Shown: piece after piece, positions 1-10,143 of the stretch
How positions within the stretch are numbered: the first letter of the stretch is position 1
How the letters are laid out: every line of letters begins with the position of its first letter
NCBI GenBank assembly: GCA_963920665.1
Contig: OY987270.1
Coordinates: 18,378,019-18,442,018 of the forward strand
Source: Straminergon stramineum
Taxonomy: Eukaryota; Streptophyta; Bryopsida; Hypnales; Calliergonaceae
Length of the DNA: 64,000 nucleotides
Direction: 5' to 3'
Made by a program: the position numbers and the translations under genes
Notes under the pieces: model-generated
Databases searched by the model: none
Seen by the model: only the letters and a program-made list of their open reading frames with translations
What the model was told of the DNA's origin: nothing

Positions 1-117
1 CTTTAGAGTCCTAAAATTTTCTCTCAAAAACAAGATTGTAGAAGTTCATCAAGTTAGCATAGAAAAACAAAAACAAAATCTCATCACATTCTCTTTCTCA
101 CAAATCTTTTAGTTCCA

Positions 118-280
118 TAGAAGTTAGAAGGACTAATTTTCATAGAAAGTAGAAGGACTAATTTTCATAGAAAGTAGAGGGACTAATTTTCATAGAAAAT
201 AGAGGGACTAATTTTCATAGAAAGTAGAGGGACTAATTTTCATAGAAAGTAGAGAGACTGATTTTCATAGAAGGTAGAGG
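118..280 (+). repeat. 25-bp tandem repeat in the LTR
   Basis: About six and a half copies of a 25-bp unit of the type tagaaagtagagggacta followed by attttca stand head to tail with single-base differences. The same array is at 13625-13787 in the 3' LTR. There are no spacers, so this is a minisatellite and not a CRISPR array. Confidence 0.9.
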
Positions 281-334
281 AATAAAAACAAAACGAAACG
301 AAAAAACAAAACAAAACAACAAAACAAAAAACGG

Positions 335-650
335 CCTGCCAAGGCCAGGGAAGTCCCGGCCCAGGCAGGAGCCCCGCCAGGCAGCGGCAGGAGCTCCCCT
401 GATCAGCCAGGGAGCCCCGCAGCAGAGGCAGGGAGCCCCAGCCGCAGGGGGAGCCCCGCAGCAGAGGCAGGAGCCCCCTCCCCGGCCAGGTGGCGGCAGG
501 GAGAGCCCCGGCAGTGGGGGAGCCCCCGCTCAGGCAGGCAGCCCCGCCCAGCCAGGCAGGGGAGAGCCCCCCGCTGGCCAAGCCTGCCTGCTGGACTGCA
601 GGCCGCGGCCAGGGAGCCAGGGGAGGAATTAATCCCCTCCCCTCTCAAGA
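335..650 (+). other. GC-rich block inside the LTR
   Basis: This stretch of about 315 bp is strongly GC-rich and made of variants of gcagggagccccgcag and gaggcaggagcccc. It stands in LTR sequence that is otherwise very AT-rich. It is repeated at 13842-14157. The open frames across it on both strands are low-complexity Gly/Pro/Ala-rich translations and are probably not proteins. Confidence 0.85.
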
Positions 651-1222
651 AATTGGAGGTTCCGTTCGATTTTATTTATTTATTTTTGTTTAGGAACTAA
701 GGTAGAGTAGACATAGGGAAAATAGAAGAGGGAGAGAAAAAGAATTGAAAAGACAAAGACAAAGAAAACAACAACAAAATAAAATAAGTTTAAAGTAGAA
801 TTAAAATAGGTTAGCCATAGGAATAGGTTGAGAAGGAAAACTATCATAGTTTGGAGAAAAAATAGAAACCAACACTAATCTCACCACTCTTTCTCTCTTA
901 GAAGTTGTAGCAAGTGCACAACAAGATTAGAAGTCACAAACTCAAAGTTGCATGATAGAATGAAGGAGGAGTACAAAAGCTTGAGTTTAGATAGAAATTA
1001 GGTAGAAATCAAGAAAATCTTAAAGAATCAATTAGAACCATAGAAAATAGGATAGATTAGAAAGTTGCCTTGAATTAGTGAAATCTTATCGAAAACCATA
1101 TCCTTCCAAATCAACTTGTAGAATAGAATAAGTTTAAATAGTGAAGGGATAGAAAAAACCTCCGTTAGCCATATTCCGCCAACTTGTAATTAAAATCCAC
1201 TCTTTAAGCTGTAAGCAAAAAA

Positions 1223-1594
1223 ATGACAAATGAAGGAGAACTCGATGATTTATACAACAACGAGCAAAATAACTTCCAATATGAGGTAAGTTACTAAATA
1301 ATCTAAATTATATTAATTTTCAAAGTAGGTCAATTAATACAAATTTAGTAGAAAATTTTTATGTTATTTAGAACTCATCTTTGTGAAAATGTTTGTTTCC
1401 AATGATTTTTTTTTGCTTAGGATTTAGGAAAAGAGTCCATTGCTTGGAAGGCTCAGTGGAAAATGCTCAGACACCCATTAGTAAATAAAATTAAGACAAA
1501 ACAAAAAGAACCTGTTGTGGAAGTTGTTTACCATGGGTGGGTAAATAAACACTCACATTTTGGTGCGTCTGCCGGGAGACTCTTAAAAACTTGA
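1223..1594 (+). CDS. Predicted spliced LTR leader ORF (exons 1223-1285 and 1421-1594)
   Basis: An ATG at 1223 opens 21 codons that run into a consensus plant donor (GAG/GTAAGT, exon end 1285). A pyrimidine-rich acceptor (TTTTTTTTTGCTTAG, exon start 1421) follows after 135 bp. Both junctions are phase 0. The second exon stays open to TGA at 1592-1594, across the LTR end and the PBS, for 78 residues in all. Alternatively a second donor at GGGTGG/GTAAAT (1540/1541) and an acceptor at 1610 would join the leader in frame to the ORF that ends at 2651, which lacks a good ATG of its own. The second-exon peptide around SIAWKAQW is also readable in the diverged solo LTR at 54970-55000, which hints at coding constraint. 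Splicing itself is a prediction. Confidence 0.4.
1561..1578 (+). promoter_or_regulatory. Primer binding site (PBS)
   Basis: TGGTGCGTCTGCCGGGAG lies three bases after the LTR end. It starts with the TGG complementary to the tRNA CCA end. From memory it fits the 3' end of plant tRNA-Gly(UCC), whose acceptor stem begins GCGTCTG. It is not the TGGCGCCGTTGCC type common in Athila-like elements. The exact tRNA needs a match to a tRNA set. Confidence 0.8.
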
Positions 1595-1619
1595 AAATGA
1601 ACATTGCAAGTCCACTAAA

Positions 1620-2651
1620 TTGTATTGGGGAGTTGTGAAGGATGACAATTGGGAGTCCGAAGGAGATTCAGAAGAGGGGTACTTAAGAGAGGTACAGCAT
1701 CCGGAATACGCCGCTTGGGCGAATACCTATCGAGGTATTCCTTTCAAGCATTACCGAGACGACGAGGTCGGTTATAGCGACGACGAAGACAACGCTGTTT
1801 TACCTTTGGATGATTTACTACTTGGTCCAGAAGGTCTACATGTGTCATTTGAGTATTGGTCACAGTTAGCCCGCCAATATTTGTTAAGCCCAAATCAGCA
1901 TACACCAGTTATAGCTGAGGCTAGGGCTAAAGGGTTGTTTGGAGTGAATAGGATTGAATTCAATGAATGTTTGCTTTTCTATTGGAAGGTAGTATTGGCA
2001 ACTTGGAACTTCGAAAACATTTACATCAAAGAATGTTTCGATGCCAAGTATCCAGCTCACACTATCGATGAGCCACTCATAGAGTTACCACATGTAGACA
2101 TTCGGTATTCTCCTCCTTCACCTTTGTTTGACGGGGCTTTGTATCGGTTTGGCACACCTGACATCTCAGGTGTTCAATCGATCGAAAACCCCTATATGCA
2201 GTTGCAGCACTTTCGTGCTTGGCACAACTGCATTAGCCATTTGACTTTAGAGTGTTGCCGGGGCATCTCTACGAGATTGGTGCCCTTCGCACTTCCTACC
2301 GAGCATCAGTTACGATATATTGCAGAATATCGTGCAGCTTGTGAGCCATGCCAAGATGCGGAGGATCATCGAGTTTCACTCTTCACATCTCCTGATCTAC
2401 AACACCTTCATCATCCTCGGTTTCACCCCCTTTTCTACCAATACCCTTGCAGGAAGAAGAGGACACGTGACGGGCGAATCAAGAACGCCACGTTTTTCAC
2501 AAACGAGGCTACTTGGAATGAACATCAGCACGACCACGAGAAGATCGAGAGAGATCAAGAGCCATATTCCTTCGAGTACCGCCCTAGTGCTGGAGAGATC
2601 CTTAGCACATTGATTTGTGCAGATCATGTTATAGTACCACCCATAGAGTAG
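1620..2651 (+). CDS. Extra ORF upstream of gag, unknown function
   Basis: An open frame of 343 codons lies between the PBS and gag. The frame is open from 1587, after a TAA at 1584-1586. There is no ATG near its 5' end; the first possible non-AUG codon is TTG at 1620. This suggests that the protein start is supplied by splicing from LTR exons, or that initiation is unusual. The N-terminal third is acidic (WESEGDSEEGY, DDEDN). The rest is rich in aromatic residues and His without a domain that I recognise. Additional ORFs in front of gag are known from Tat/Ogre-type plant elements. The frame has no stop over about 1 kb, which supports real coding capacity. It ends 93 bp before the gag ATG. Confidence 0.75.
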   Translation: MYWGVVKDDNWESEGDSEEGYLREVQHPEYAAWANTYRGIPFKHYRDDEVGYSDDEDNAVLPLDDLLLGPEGLHVSFEYWSQLARQYLLSPNQHTPVIAEARAKGLFGVNRIEFNECLLFYWKVVLATWNFENIYIKECFDAKYPAHTIDEPLIELPHVDIRYSPPSPLFDGALYRFGTPDISGVQSIENPYMQLQHFRAWHNCISHLTLECCRGISTRLVPFALPTEHQLRYIAEYRAACEPCQDAEDHRVSLFTSPDLQHLHHPRFHPLFYQYPCRKKRTRDGRIKNATFFTNEATWNEHQHDHEKIERDQEPYSFEYRPSAGEILSTLICADHVIVPPIE

Positions 2652-2744
2652 TAGCTCTAGTTCTTTCTATTTCTATAGCGTTGTATTGGATTTTTTATAT
2701 GTATATATACATATGTGTGGATTTGTGTGACATTTGACTCCTAA

Positions 2745-5700
2745 ATGCCACCAAAACTTTCTAATACTCCAAAATCTACAAGAACTTTGAGATCCAGGCC
2801 TGGAAGAGGACAAACTTCACAATCAAGACCGATTTCACCGCCTTTTGAAGGAAGGGCTAGAACTCCAACTCCAGGTAAAGAAAGGGGGAGCTTTCAAGAA
2901 CAGGTCAACAATAGTGAGAGCTCATTTGAAGACATGGAGCCTCCACGACCACCTTTTCCGCCAGATAGGGATGAAATTCGACCAGAAGAACCTTTTCCGC
3001 CAGAAATTGATCCCATGATGTTACCAAGAGGGTTACCCATCTTGGTACCTCAAGGGTTGCGGGAAATACCAATTCCCCATAACCTTCCTCGATTCTCAGG
3101 GTCTAGAGATGATGATCCTGCTGCCCATGTAGAACGATTTGAGGAAATTCTTATTTCTAGCCTAGTCACTGATCATGGCTACTATTTGATTTGGTTTCCT
3201 AACACTTTGACAGGAACTGCTTATTCATGGTATCGTTCACATGATGCAGGATTTTTTACCACGTGGTTACAATTGCAGGCCGCCTTCTTGCGTTACTTTC
3301 GACCTGAAACCGGGCAACAGCAAGCCTTGACTGCATTGACCAACATTCGTAGGGGATCCACTGAGGACATTACAGCTTATGTCCGTCGCTTCAGGATGGT
3401 TTGTACCCGTTACGTAGGAAATCTTCTCAACAACGGAACCATTCGCCATTACTTTATCCAAGGCATTGACTCATCTTCGACAATTCGAGAGATTTTGTCA
3501 AGAAGGCCTACAACTTTGGAAGAGGCAATCCAGGCGGCTCTCGAGATCGAATTGATTGACAAAGAGAATGAGCGTATGGTAAGAAGGGTAGAAGAACCTA
3601 TACCTGCATTCATTCCTATTCATCATCAGACATCTAATTCAATGACTTACCAACACTCTTCTCCTAAAGGAAATCCTGTACCATTGGCTAGTAAAGAACC
3701 AATGCTAATGCTGACCGCACCTAATAGTGGATTTGACCAACTCCGTACAGAATTAAGACAGGCCACAAACGAAATGAACAGATCAGTACGAGAACTATCA
3801 GAGCAAATGGCGGGTGTCATTCGAATTCAAAATCAACACGGACCGACAACATATCATGAATCCGGGGCGCATTCAACTGGAGTATGGTGCAACAACTGTG
3901 GAAAACCTAACCATACCCCTCCATTTTGTCCGTTATTGAAAGACAACCATCAATCAACTCAATCAAGAGCAAGAGGACCGCCACAACAACAACCTTATCG
4001 CCACCCAAATGCTCCAAATCAGGTAAGGACTTCTAACTCATTTGAGAGACCATCAAATCCTCCTTGCCCATCTTGTAAAGGTAGACATGCTCTTGGCCAA
4101 TGTTGGGTGGAGAACAATGTCATTTGTGAGCGCTGTGGAGATCACCATCCCACTAATCGTTGTAGGATGCCTGATAAAGTTATACCGCTAGAATTTCCTC
4201 CTGGAGATTATGCTAAACAAGCTCAAGAGAACCAAAGAGGTGTCAGATTTACTGAGCCTAGAGAAATAGTTGGTCCACCAAACATGTATTATGACCGTAC
4301 TGAGCATAGGCAAACCCAAAATCCTCCAGTAGCTTTGCAGACAGTGCAAGGAATTATTCCTTTAGCAACTAACCAAAGTACACAAGATGCTAGGTTTGTG
4401 GAGGGCAGAGTGTTAGAAAACTCTAGAACTACTGATATTCAGACTTCTCTTCTAGTAGAAATCAAATTCTCTGAAGATGAGGAAATTCAGGCTTCTTTGC
4501 CTGCATTGGTGGTTACTAGAGGAAGTTCAAAAACTAATCCTCCTCTCTTAATTCCATCAGATAATACAGAATCCACGGAATCTAGCTCACACAGTAGTAT
4601 GCATTTACACTCATCCGAAGGATCACCTCACTTCTCTGACTTGCAAAATACCTTGAAGGATGCAGCCAAAGAAGTGAGATTCGATGGAAACCTTCCAAAC
4701 CAAACCGGATTGGACGAAAATGAGTATCAATTTGTACAAACAGATACTCCCTATCCAGTTTCACAACCTAGGGTTAGGCCTAAGACTCGAAAAGGTAGTA
4801 ACCCTTCCATTCCATATGATTTATGGGAGGATCTGGCTAAAGCTAAAGCTGATATTTCTTTTGGACAATTGATCCAATTAGCACCTGGCTTACGCAAGCA
4901 AATGAAAGATGGGGCTACAGTTCGTCGATCACCTAAAGAGATAGGTCAGGTCAACAAAGTGGAGCCATTACCTGATCTTAGAAAATCCAAAGAGACTTTT
5001 GATGCTGTAGAAATTGATGTCGAGATTGTTGATAAAATCATAACAAAGGCGTTGGTAGATGATGGAAGTGGGGTCAATATCATGCCAGCTTTTACTATGG
5101 AGAAGCTTGGTTTGAAGATCACCCATCCATCATATTTAACCCTTAAATGTGCAGATCAAAGCTCTGTGAAAACTTTGGGTCGGATTAAAGATCTTCGCAT
5201 ACAAACGGGAGGGGTAGATTATTTTGTTACTTTTGAAGTCTTACGATTAAAGGAAGAAGCAAATGGTGCATATCCTCTACTTCTAGGCCGTGGATTCCTC
5301 CGTCAGTGCGGTGGCATCGTAAATTGGGCAGAAAAACGACCCACATTCACCTATGGACCAGAAAATGCCAGAACTATGGTAGGAATTGTGTCTAAAGGTC
5401 CAATACTAGAAGAAACCCAAGAGTTGCCTTCTATTCAATCGATTAGGGCAGAAGCGTCCACTGATTTAGGAACCATTAAAGATCTTGGTCCAGGACTATA
5501 TGGTTATGAGGACGATGGCACATTCAAGCAATGGCTTCAAGATCACCCTTGCTCAAGTGACAATGCATATGTCATTATCGAGGGAAAACCTTCAAGTCCA
5601 ATAGATAGGGGAGATTTGAAAGAAATGCCTATTGAATTGTCTGATAATAGTAATAATCTCTCTCTCAAACTACTATCTATCCATAGTCCTGGATTAGATG

Positions 5701-8700
5701 AGGGAACTATGCTAACTAAGCTTCAGGAGACAAAGAGACGATGTATTTCTTGTACCACACCTTATCATGGTAGATCATGTAAAACTAGCAAACAAACAGA
5801 GAAAACTCTTAACAAGCAAGAGCGATTGACAAAGTCAAAAGTTCAATCACCATCTCCAGTTCACAAAGAGTCAAAAAAGAAGCGATCGTTACGACGTCAC
5901 AAGGAACGGAAAAAACATAATCCATATCAATTGACACTAACAACCGATGAGTCTGATGGACCTATCGCCATCAGGGATTTTCCTGCGAGAAGTAGGCCAC
6001 CGGTTGGTTGGATTGCAGGAGTGCACGGAGAATATGGAGATGGACCAGCTGACCAACACCATTCCGAAGAAGAAACACCTGTGTTATTGATCACAGGAAT
6101 TGAAGTCGGCCAAAACCATGAGCAAGTGAGTGAGAATACGACATACAACATCATTCCATACGGGATCAACAACGCTCCTGGAACATATCAACAATGTCTT
6201 CAAATGACATCTTTTGAAGAACAAGAGGTCACAAAAGAGGACGTAATTCTAGAAGGCAACACTTTGAAGGGGAGTTCAATCAAGGATATAGCATTACCAG
6301 GTATGGCTAATTCAGATCCGTCACTTGTTGATAGTATCTGCACTATTAAGCAATCAAACGAAGGTGAGGATATAGAGATAATCCAGGACGAAAGTGAACC
6401 AGGGTTGCTACATTTGCTAGATGACCTCCTTATAGAAAATATATGTCTACTAGAAGTTGATGGCACGCAAAATATGCAATGGGAATCTTTGATGGTTGAA
6501 GAAACCCTTTTGCCTCCCTTACATATCCGCAAAACCTCACAAGGCTTGCAAGTAGGGTCTGATATAGCCATATACCCTCCAGTACCAAGTGATTGGTATC
6601 ATGGTCCAAGTGACCCAGTTCATGTACAGGCATCCGACTGGAAGGAAATAGATGTCTCTTTTCCAGAAGAAGAGCCCAAAATGATCAAAGTAGGATCACA
6701 TCTAGAGGGAGAAGAACTAAAAAACTATAGGTCTTTGATCATGGAATATAGAGATGTATTCGCATGGTCTTATCTTGACCTTAAAGGAGTCCCCCCTCAC
6801 ATTGCACAACATACCATACCAGTACTTCCTGGTGTTGTGCCCGTTAGACAGAGACAACGACGAATGAACCCATCCTTGCAACTCATAGTCAAAGCAGAAA
6901 TTGAACGATTATTGCAGGCTAGGTTCATTAAACCAGTGGAAATTACAGACTGGGTTTCCCCCATGGTCTTAGTAAAGAAGAAAAATGGAAAACTTCGGGT
7001 TTGTGTGGATTATCGCCAATTGAACAAACATACACGCAAAGACCATTTTCCTCTTCCCTTCATCAATACCATTGTTGACGAAGTGGCGGGGAATGAACTA
7101 TTCACCTTCATGGATGGATATTCAGGTTATAACCAGATTTCAATTGCACCCAAAGACTGGTCCAAAACAGCCTTCATTACTCCATGGGGAACTTTCATCT
7201 ATGTTGTAATGCCATTCGGTCTTTGCAATGCCCCATCAGCATTCCAAAGAGTGATGTCTTTTGCATTTTCGGATTTACTTCATAAATCAATGACAGTATA
7301 CATTGATGATTTTAGCACACAATCCACTAGTAAAGACCACTTACCCTTAGTCCGAGAGTGCCTGAATAGATGTAGGGAAACAGGCATTGCCCTAAATCCT
7401 TCAAAACTCTTCTTGGGAGTAAAGCGAGGGGTCTTACTTGGATACGTAGTATCCGAGAAAGGCAAAATGGCTGATCCTGAGAAGGTAGAAGTCATCATAA
7501 ACCTTCCCCCACCAAAAGATGCTAAGGGCGTCCAACGGGTCCTAGGACATCTAGGATATTATCGAGAAGTCATAGAGAACTTTGCCACTCTATCATCACC
7601 TCTAACAAATTTAATCAAGAAAACGGTTAAATTTGAGTGGACTTCTGAATGTCAACAAAGTTATGATGAACTCAAAAAGCAATTGACCAGTGCTCCGATT
7701 TTGAAAGCCCCTGATTGGAACCAACCATTTCATGTGTATTGTGATGCCTCTGCAGTAGCAGTTGGTTCTGCACTATGCCAGATTGCTGATGATACTGGTC
7801 AAGAACACCCAATTGCTTTTGCTAGTCGTCAGTTGACACAAGCAGAACGCAATTATAGTACAACTGAGAGGGAGTGTCTTGCTATGATATTTTCAGTCAA
7901 AAAATACCGACACTATCTCCTCATGAATCAGACAGTTTTCTTTGTGGATCACATGGCCATAAAGTATTTGGTCAACAAAACCGAGCTAAGCGGTAGACTA
8001 GCACGATGGGTCTTATTGCTCACTGAGTTTGACTATACGGTGGAGTTTAAGCCTGGAAAGAAACATCTTAGAGCAGATCACTTGTCTCGATTATCCACAG
8101 ATCTCGGTATGGGAAACATCAATGATGAATTTCCAGATGACCGTCTCTTCCTAGTACGAGCTGTTCCAACTTGGTATGAACATCTTGCACAATTCTTAAG
8201 CTCTCAACATTATCCTGAGGGTTTAGACAAAAATGAGCGTCGTAAAATTCGAGTCAACAGTACTCACTTTGCACTCGTAGCAGATAGACTATATCGGCGT
8301 GGCATTGATGGAATCCTTCGACGTTGTGTTACTTATGATGAAGTACCATCCATCTTGAAAGCTTGTCATGACAGTGCATGTGGTGGTCATTTCTCGGGTC
8401 GACTAACTGCTCAAAAAATACTTCGAGCGGGTTATTTTTGGCCAACTCTATTTGCAGATGCCGAAGCCCATGCCAAAGGTTGTGATGCTTGCCAAAGGTA
8501 TGCACGAAATGATGCACGACTTGATCTTCCACTACATCCCTCCTTGCCCATATCCCCATTAGAAAAATGGGGCATAGATTATGTTGGTCCCTTTGCTCCA
8601 ATTTCATCACAAAGGAACCAATATATCATTGTCGCCACGGAGTACCTAACAAAATGGGCTGAGGCAAAGGCTGTAAAAAAAGCGGATGGGAAACAAACTG

Positions 8701-9419
8701 CAATTTTTCTCTATGAAAACATCATCTCCCGTTTTGGCTGCCCAAAAATTTTGGTCAGTGATCGAGGTACACACTTCCTCAATGAAACCATTGAGCTCAT
8801 GACTGACATGTTCCGGATCGATCATCGGAAGACCACGCCCTACCATCCCCAAACCAACGGACATACGGAAAGAGTCAACCAAACCCTTGTTCGTATCCTC
8901 CGAAAAACTGCCTCTGACAACAAGCGAGATTGGGATATCAAGCTAATTCCAGCACTTTGGGCATACCGCACTACCTATAAGGTAACAACTCGAACCACAC
9001 CTTTTGCTTTAATGTATGGTATCGAAGCCATACTACCAATTGAATTCGAGATTCAATCCTTACGCATTGCTATCAACGAACGGTTGGATGATACCAACTC
9101 ATTACGCGATCGATTGGAGCGACTAGAGGCATTAAGTGAACATCGAAGATTGGCTTCTCAACATGTAGAAATCATTCAGCGTCGACGGAAAATAGCTTTT
9201 GACAAACAAAGCAAGGTACGTACTCTTCAACCGGGCATGTGGGTGATGGTCCAAGATGCTAGGAAACTTGAATTTCCAGGAAAATTTGACGCCGTATGGA
9301 CTGGCCCCTACATTGTTAAGGACACATTCCCTAATAATTCTTTGCAGCTAAAGAACTTGGATGGTTCAGAGTTCCCAACTCGCACCAATGGAAGTCGATG
9401 TAAAGAATATAGGGTATGA
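2745..9419 (+). CDS. Gag-Pol polyprotein (Gag, protease, RT, RNase H, integrase)
   Basis: A single uninterrupted ORF of 2224 codons starts at ATG 2745. Domains by approximate residue are as follows. Retrotransposon Gag core is at 145-240. Three zinc knuckles lie at about 381 (CNNCGKPNHTPPFC), 440 (CPSCKGRHALGQC) and 460 (CERCGDHHPTNRC). The aspartic protease motif LVDDGSGVNIM is near 768. Reverse transcriptase spans 1355-1600 with YIDD at about 1518. RNase H has VYCDAS at about 1663. Integrase has an HHCC zinc region at 1872-1915 (CGGHFSG, CDACQRY) and DDE residues in GIDYVG (1941), SDRGTHF (2003) and HTERVNQTL (2039). Gag and Pol share one frame, so no frameshift or readthrough is needed. 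No catalytic residue appears lost. The protein should assemble virus-like particles, copy the element RNA and integrate the cDNA. Confidence 0.95.
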   Translation: MPPKLSNTPKSTRTLRSRPGRGQTSQSRPISPPFEGRARTPTPGKERGSFQEQVNNSESSFEDMEPPRPPFPPDRDEIRPEEPFPPEIDPMMLPRGLPILVPQGLREIPIPHNLPRFSGSRDDDPAAHVERFEEILISSLVTDHGYYLIWFPNTLTGTAYSWYRSHDAGFFTTWLQLQAAFLRYFRPETGQQQALTALTNIRRGSTEDITAYVRRFRMVCTRYVGNLLNNGTIRHYFIQGIDSSSTIREILSRRPTTLEEAIQAALEIELIDKENERMVRRVEEPIPAFIPIHHQTSNSMTYQHSSPKGNPVPLASKEPMLMLTAPNSGFDQLRTELRQATNEMNRSVRELSEQMAGVIRIQNQHGPTTYHESGAHSTGVWCNNCGKPNHTPPFCPLLKDNHQSTQSRARGPPQQQPYRHPNAPNQVRTSNSFERPSNPPCPSCKGRHALGQCWVENNVICERCGDHHPTNRCRMPDKVIPLEFPPGDYAKQAQENQRGVRFTEPREIVGPPNMYYDRTEHRQTQNPPVALQTVQGIIPLATNQSTQDARFVEGRVLENSRTTDIQTSLLVEIKFSEDEEIQASLPALVVTRGSSKTNPPLLIPSDNTESTESSSHSSMHLHSSEGSPHFSDLQNTLKDAAKEVRFDGNLPNQTGLDENEYQFVQTDTPYPVSQPRVRPKTRKGSNPSIPYDLWEDLAKAKADISFGQLIQLAPGLRKQMKDGATVRRSPKEIGQVNKVEPLPDLRKSKETFDAVEIDVEIVDKIITKALVDDGSGVNIMPAFTMEKLGLKITHPSYLTLKCADQSSVKTLGRIKDLRIQTGGVDYFVTFEVLRLKEEANGAYPLLLGRGFLRQCGGIVNWAEKRPTFTYGPENARTMVGIVSKGPILEETQELPSIQSIRAEASTDLGTIKDLGPGLYGYEDDGTFKQWLQDHPCSSDNAYVIIEGKPSSPIDRGDLKEMPIELSDNSNNLSLKLLSIHSPGLDEGTMLTKLQETKRRCISCTTPYHGRSCKTSKQTEKTLNKQERLTKSKVQSPSPVHKESKKKRSLRRHKERKKHNPYQLTLTTDESDGPIAIRDFPARSRPPVGWIAGVHGEYGDGPADQHHSEEETPVLLITGIEVGQNHEQVSENTTYNIIPYGINNAPGTYQQCLQMTSFEEQEVTKEDVILEGNTLKGSSIKDIALPGMANSDPSLVDSICTIKQSNEGEDIEIIQDESEPGLLHLLDDLLIENICLLEVDGTQNMQWESLMVEETLLPPLHIRKTSQGLQVGSDIAIYPPVPSDWYHGPSDPVHVQASDWKEIDVSFPEEEPKMIKVGSHLEGEELKNYRSLIMEYRDVFAWSYLDLKGVPPHIAQHTIPVLPGVVPVRQRQRRMNPSLQLIVKAEIERLLQARFIKPVEITDWVSPMVLVKKKNGKLRVCVDYRQLNKHTRKDHFPLPFINTIVDEVAGNELFTFMDGYSGYNQISIAPKDWSKTAFITPWGTFIYVVMPFGLCNAPSAFQRVMSFAFSDLLHKSMTVYIDDFSTQSTSKDHLPLVRECLNRCRETGIALNPSKLFLGVKRGVLLGYVVSEKGKMADPEKVEVIINLPPPKDAKGVQRVLGHLGYYREVIENFATLSSPLTNLIKKTVKFEWTSECQQSYDELKKQLTSAPILKAPDWNQPFHVYCDASAVAVGSALCQIADDTGQEHPIAFASRQLTQAERNYSTTERECLAMIFSVKKYRHYLLMNQTVFFVDHMAIKYLVNKTELSGRLARWVLLLTEFDYTVEFKPGKKHLRADHLSRLSTDLGMGNINDEFPDDRLFLVRAVPTWYEHLAQFLSSQHYPEGLDKNERRKIRVNSTHFALVADRLYRRGIDGILRRCVTYDEVPSILKACHDSACGGHFSGRLTAQKILRAGYFWPTLFADAEAHAKGCDACQRYARNDARLDLPLHPSLPISPLEKWGIDYVGPFAPISSQRNQYIIVATEYLTKWAEAKAVKKADGKQTAIFLYENIISRFGCPKILVSDRGTHFLNETIELMTDMFRIDHRKTTPYHPQTNGHTERVNQTLVRILRKTASDNKRDWDIKLIPALWAYRTTYKVTTRTTPFALMYGIEAILPIEFEIQSLRIAINERLDDTNSLRDRLERLEALSEHRRLASQHVEIIQRRRKIAFDKQSKVRTLQPGMWVMVQDARKLEFPGKFDAVWTGPYIVKDTFPNNSLQLKNLDGSEFPTRTNGSRCKEYRV

Positions 9420-10143
9420 AGTAAAACATGAAAATATTCATAGTTACTAGTTGTTGTAAAAAATGTTAGAATAAGGTAGATGATGAAAATAGGAAGCTTC
9501 AACTAGAAGCTAACTAAAGCCACCCTCTATTGTTAGAAGTTAGGTGAAGATTCATAAAATTATCCATGAATCACTAACCAAATGCCAGTCTACCATACTA
9601 TTGGCGCATCCTTTCTATGGACCGTCATAAAGGCAACTGGCTAGAAAATATTTTCCTCAACCAACTGATCTAGTATAAAAGCAAGGGGAAACTCTTGTCT
9701 TGAATACTAGCAGTTGGTTTGTTGTAGGTATATTAGATAGAAACAGATGGATCATGGGAGGCTCCGTCCACCATTAGTGTTACCAGCAGGAGGGTTCAGC
9801 ATCAGAATTTGTTGCATAGAGAAGCACAACTTTACACAGTTTCTTATTTCTCATTTTGGAGTTAGGTTTCTGAGACAAGTTATGCAACACCCCTGGCCAG
9901 TGTTAATTCCAGTAGTTACGTACGGGGAAACTTGGGATTGCGTAATTTACGTGTTGTACTAAGCCATTAGAGGGAAAGTGAAAGGGTCCGAGTAGTAGAT
10001 CAATATATCTTCTAATCTATCACATTCTATCTCTCTTTAGTCCAAACTCGTTCCGTCGAGGGAGGAAGGTTGGTTTGAAATATTTTTTATCTATAGGTCC
10101 AAACCAATTCCACTTGGGGCGGACAAGAAAAGGGAATAGAATA
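9420..10143. other. Non-coding spacer between pol and third ORF, possible internal promoter
   Basis: No convincing ORF is present. A TATA-like TATAAAA lies at 9674-9680. It is flanked by inverted copies of AACCAACTG and CAGTTGGTT (about 9658 and 9710). This may be a promoter for the third ORF, but that is inference. The 3' part (from about 10032) holds the first of three related tctccgagggaggaagg-type repeats. Confidence 0.35.

Larger units (their letters stand above)
1..1557 (+). repeat. 5' LTR, 3'-terminal 1557 bp
   Basis: This is the downstream part of the 5' LTR, cut by the window start. It matches 13508-15064 throughout. It ends in CTCACA, the inverted complement of the TGTGAG that opens the 3' LTR at 11683. 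It holds a 25-bp tandem repeat, a GC-rich block and a predicted intron, which are listed separately. Confidence 0.95.

Noticed and set aside
118..280. CRISPR-like regular repeats
   Set aside because: The 25-bp units are directly adjacent without unique spacers and occur in a plant LTR.
240..693. Open frames on both strands across the GC-rich LTR block
   Set aside because: They are low-complexity translations of short GC-rich repeats and coincide on both strands; no domain or codon signal was seen.
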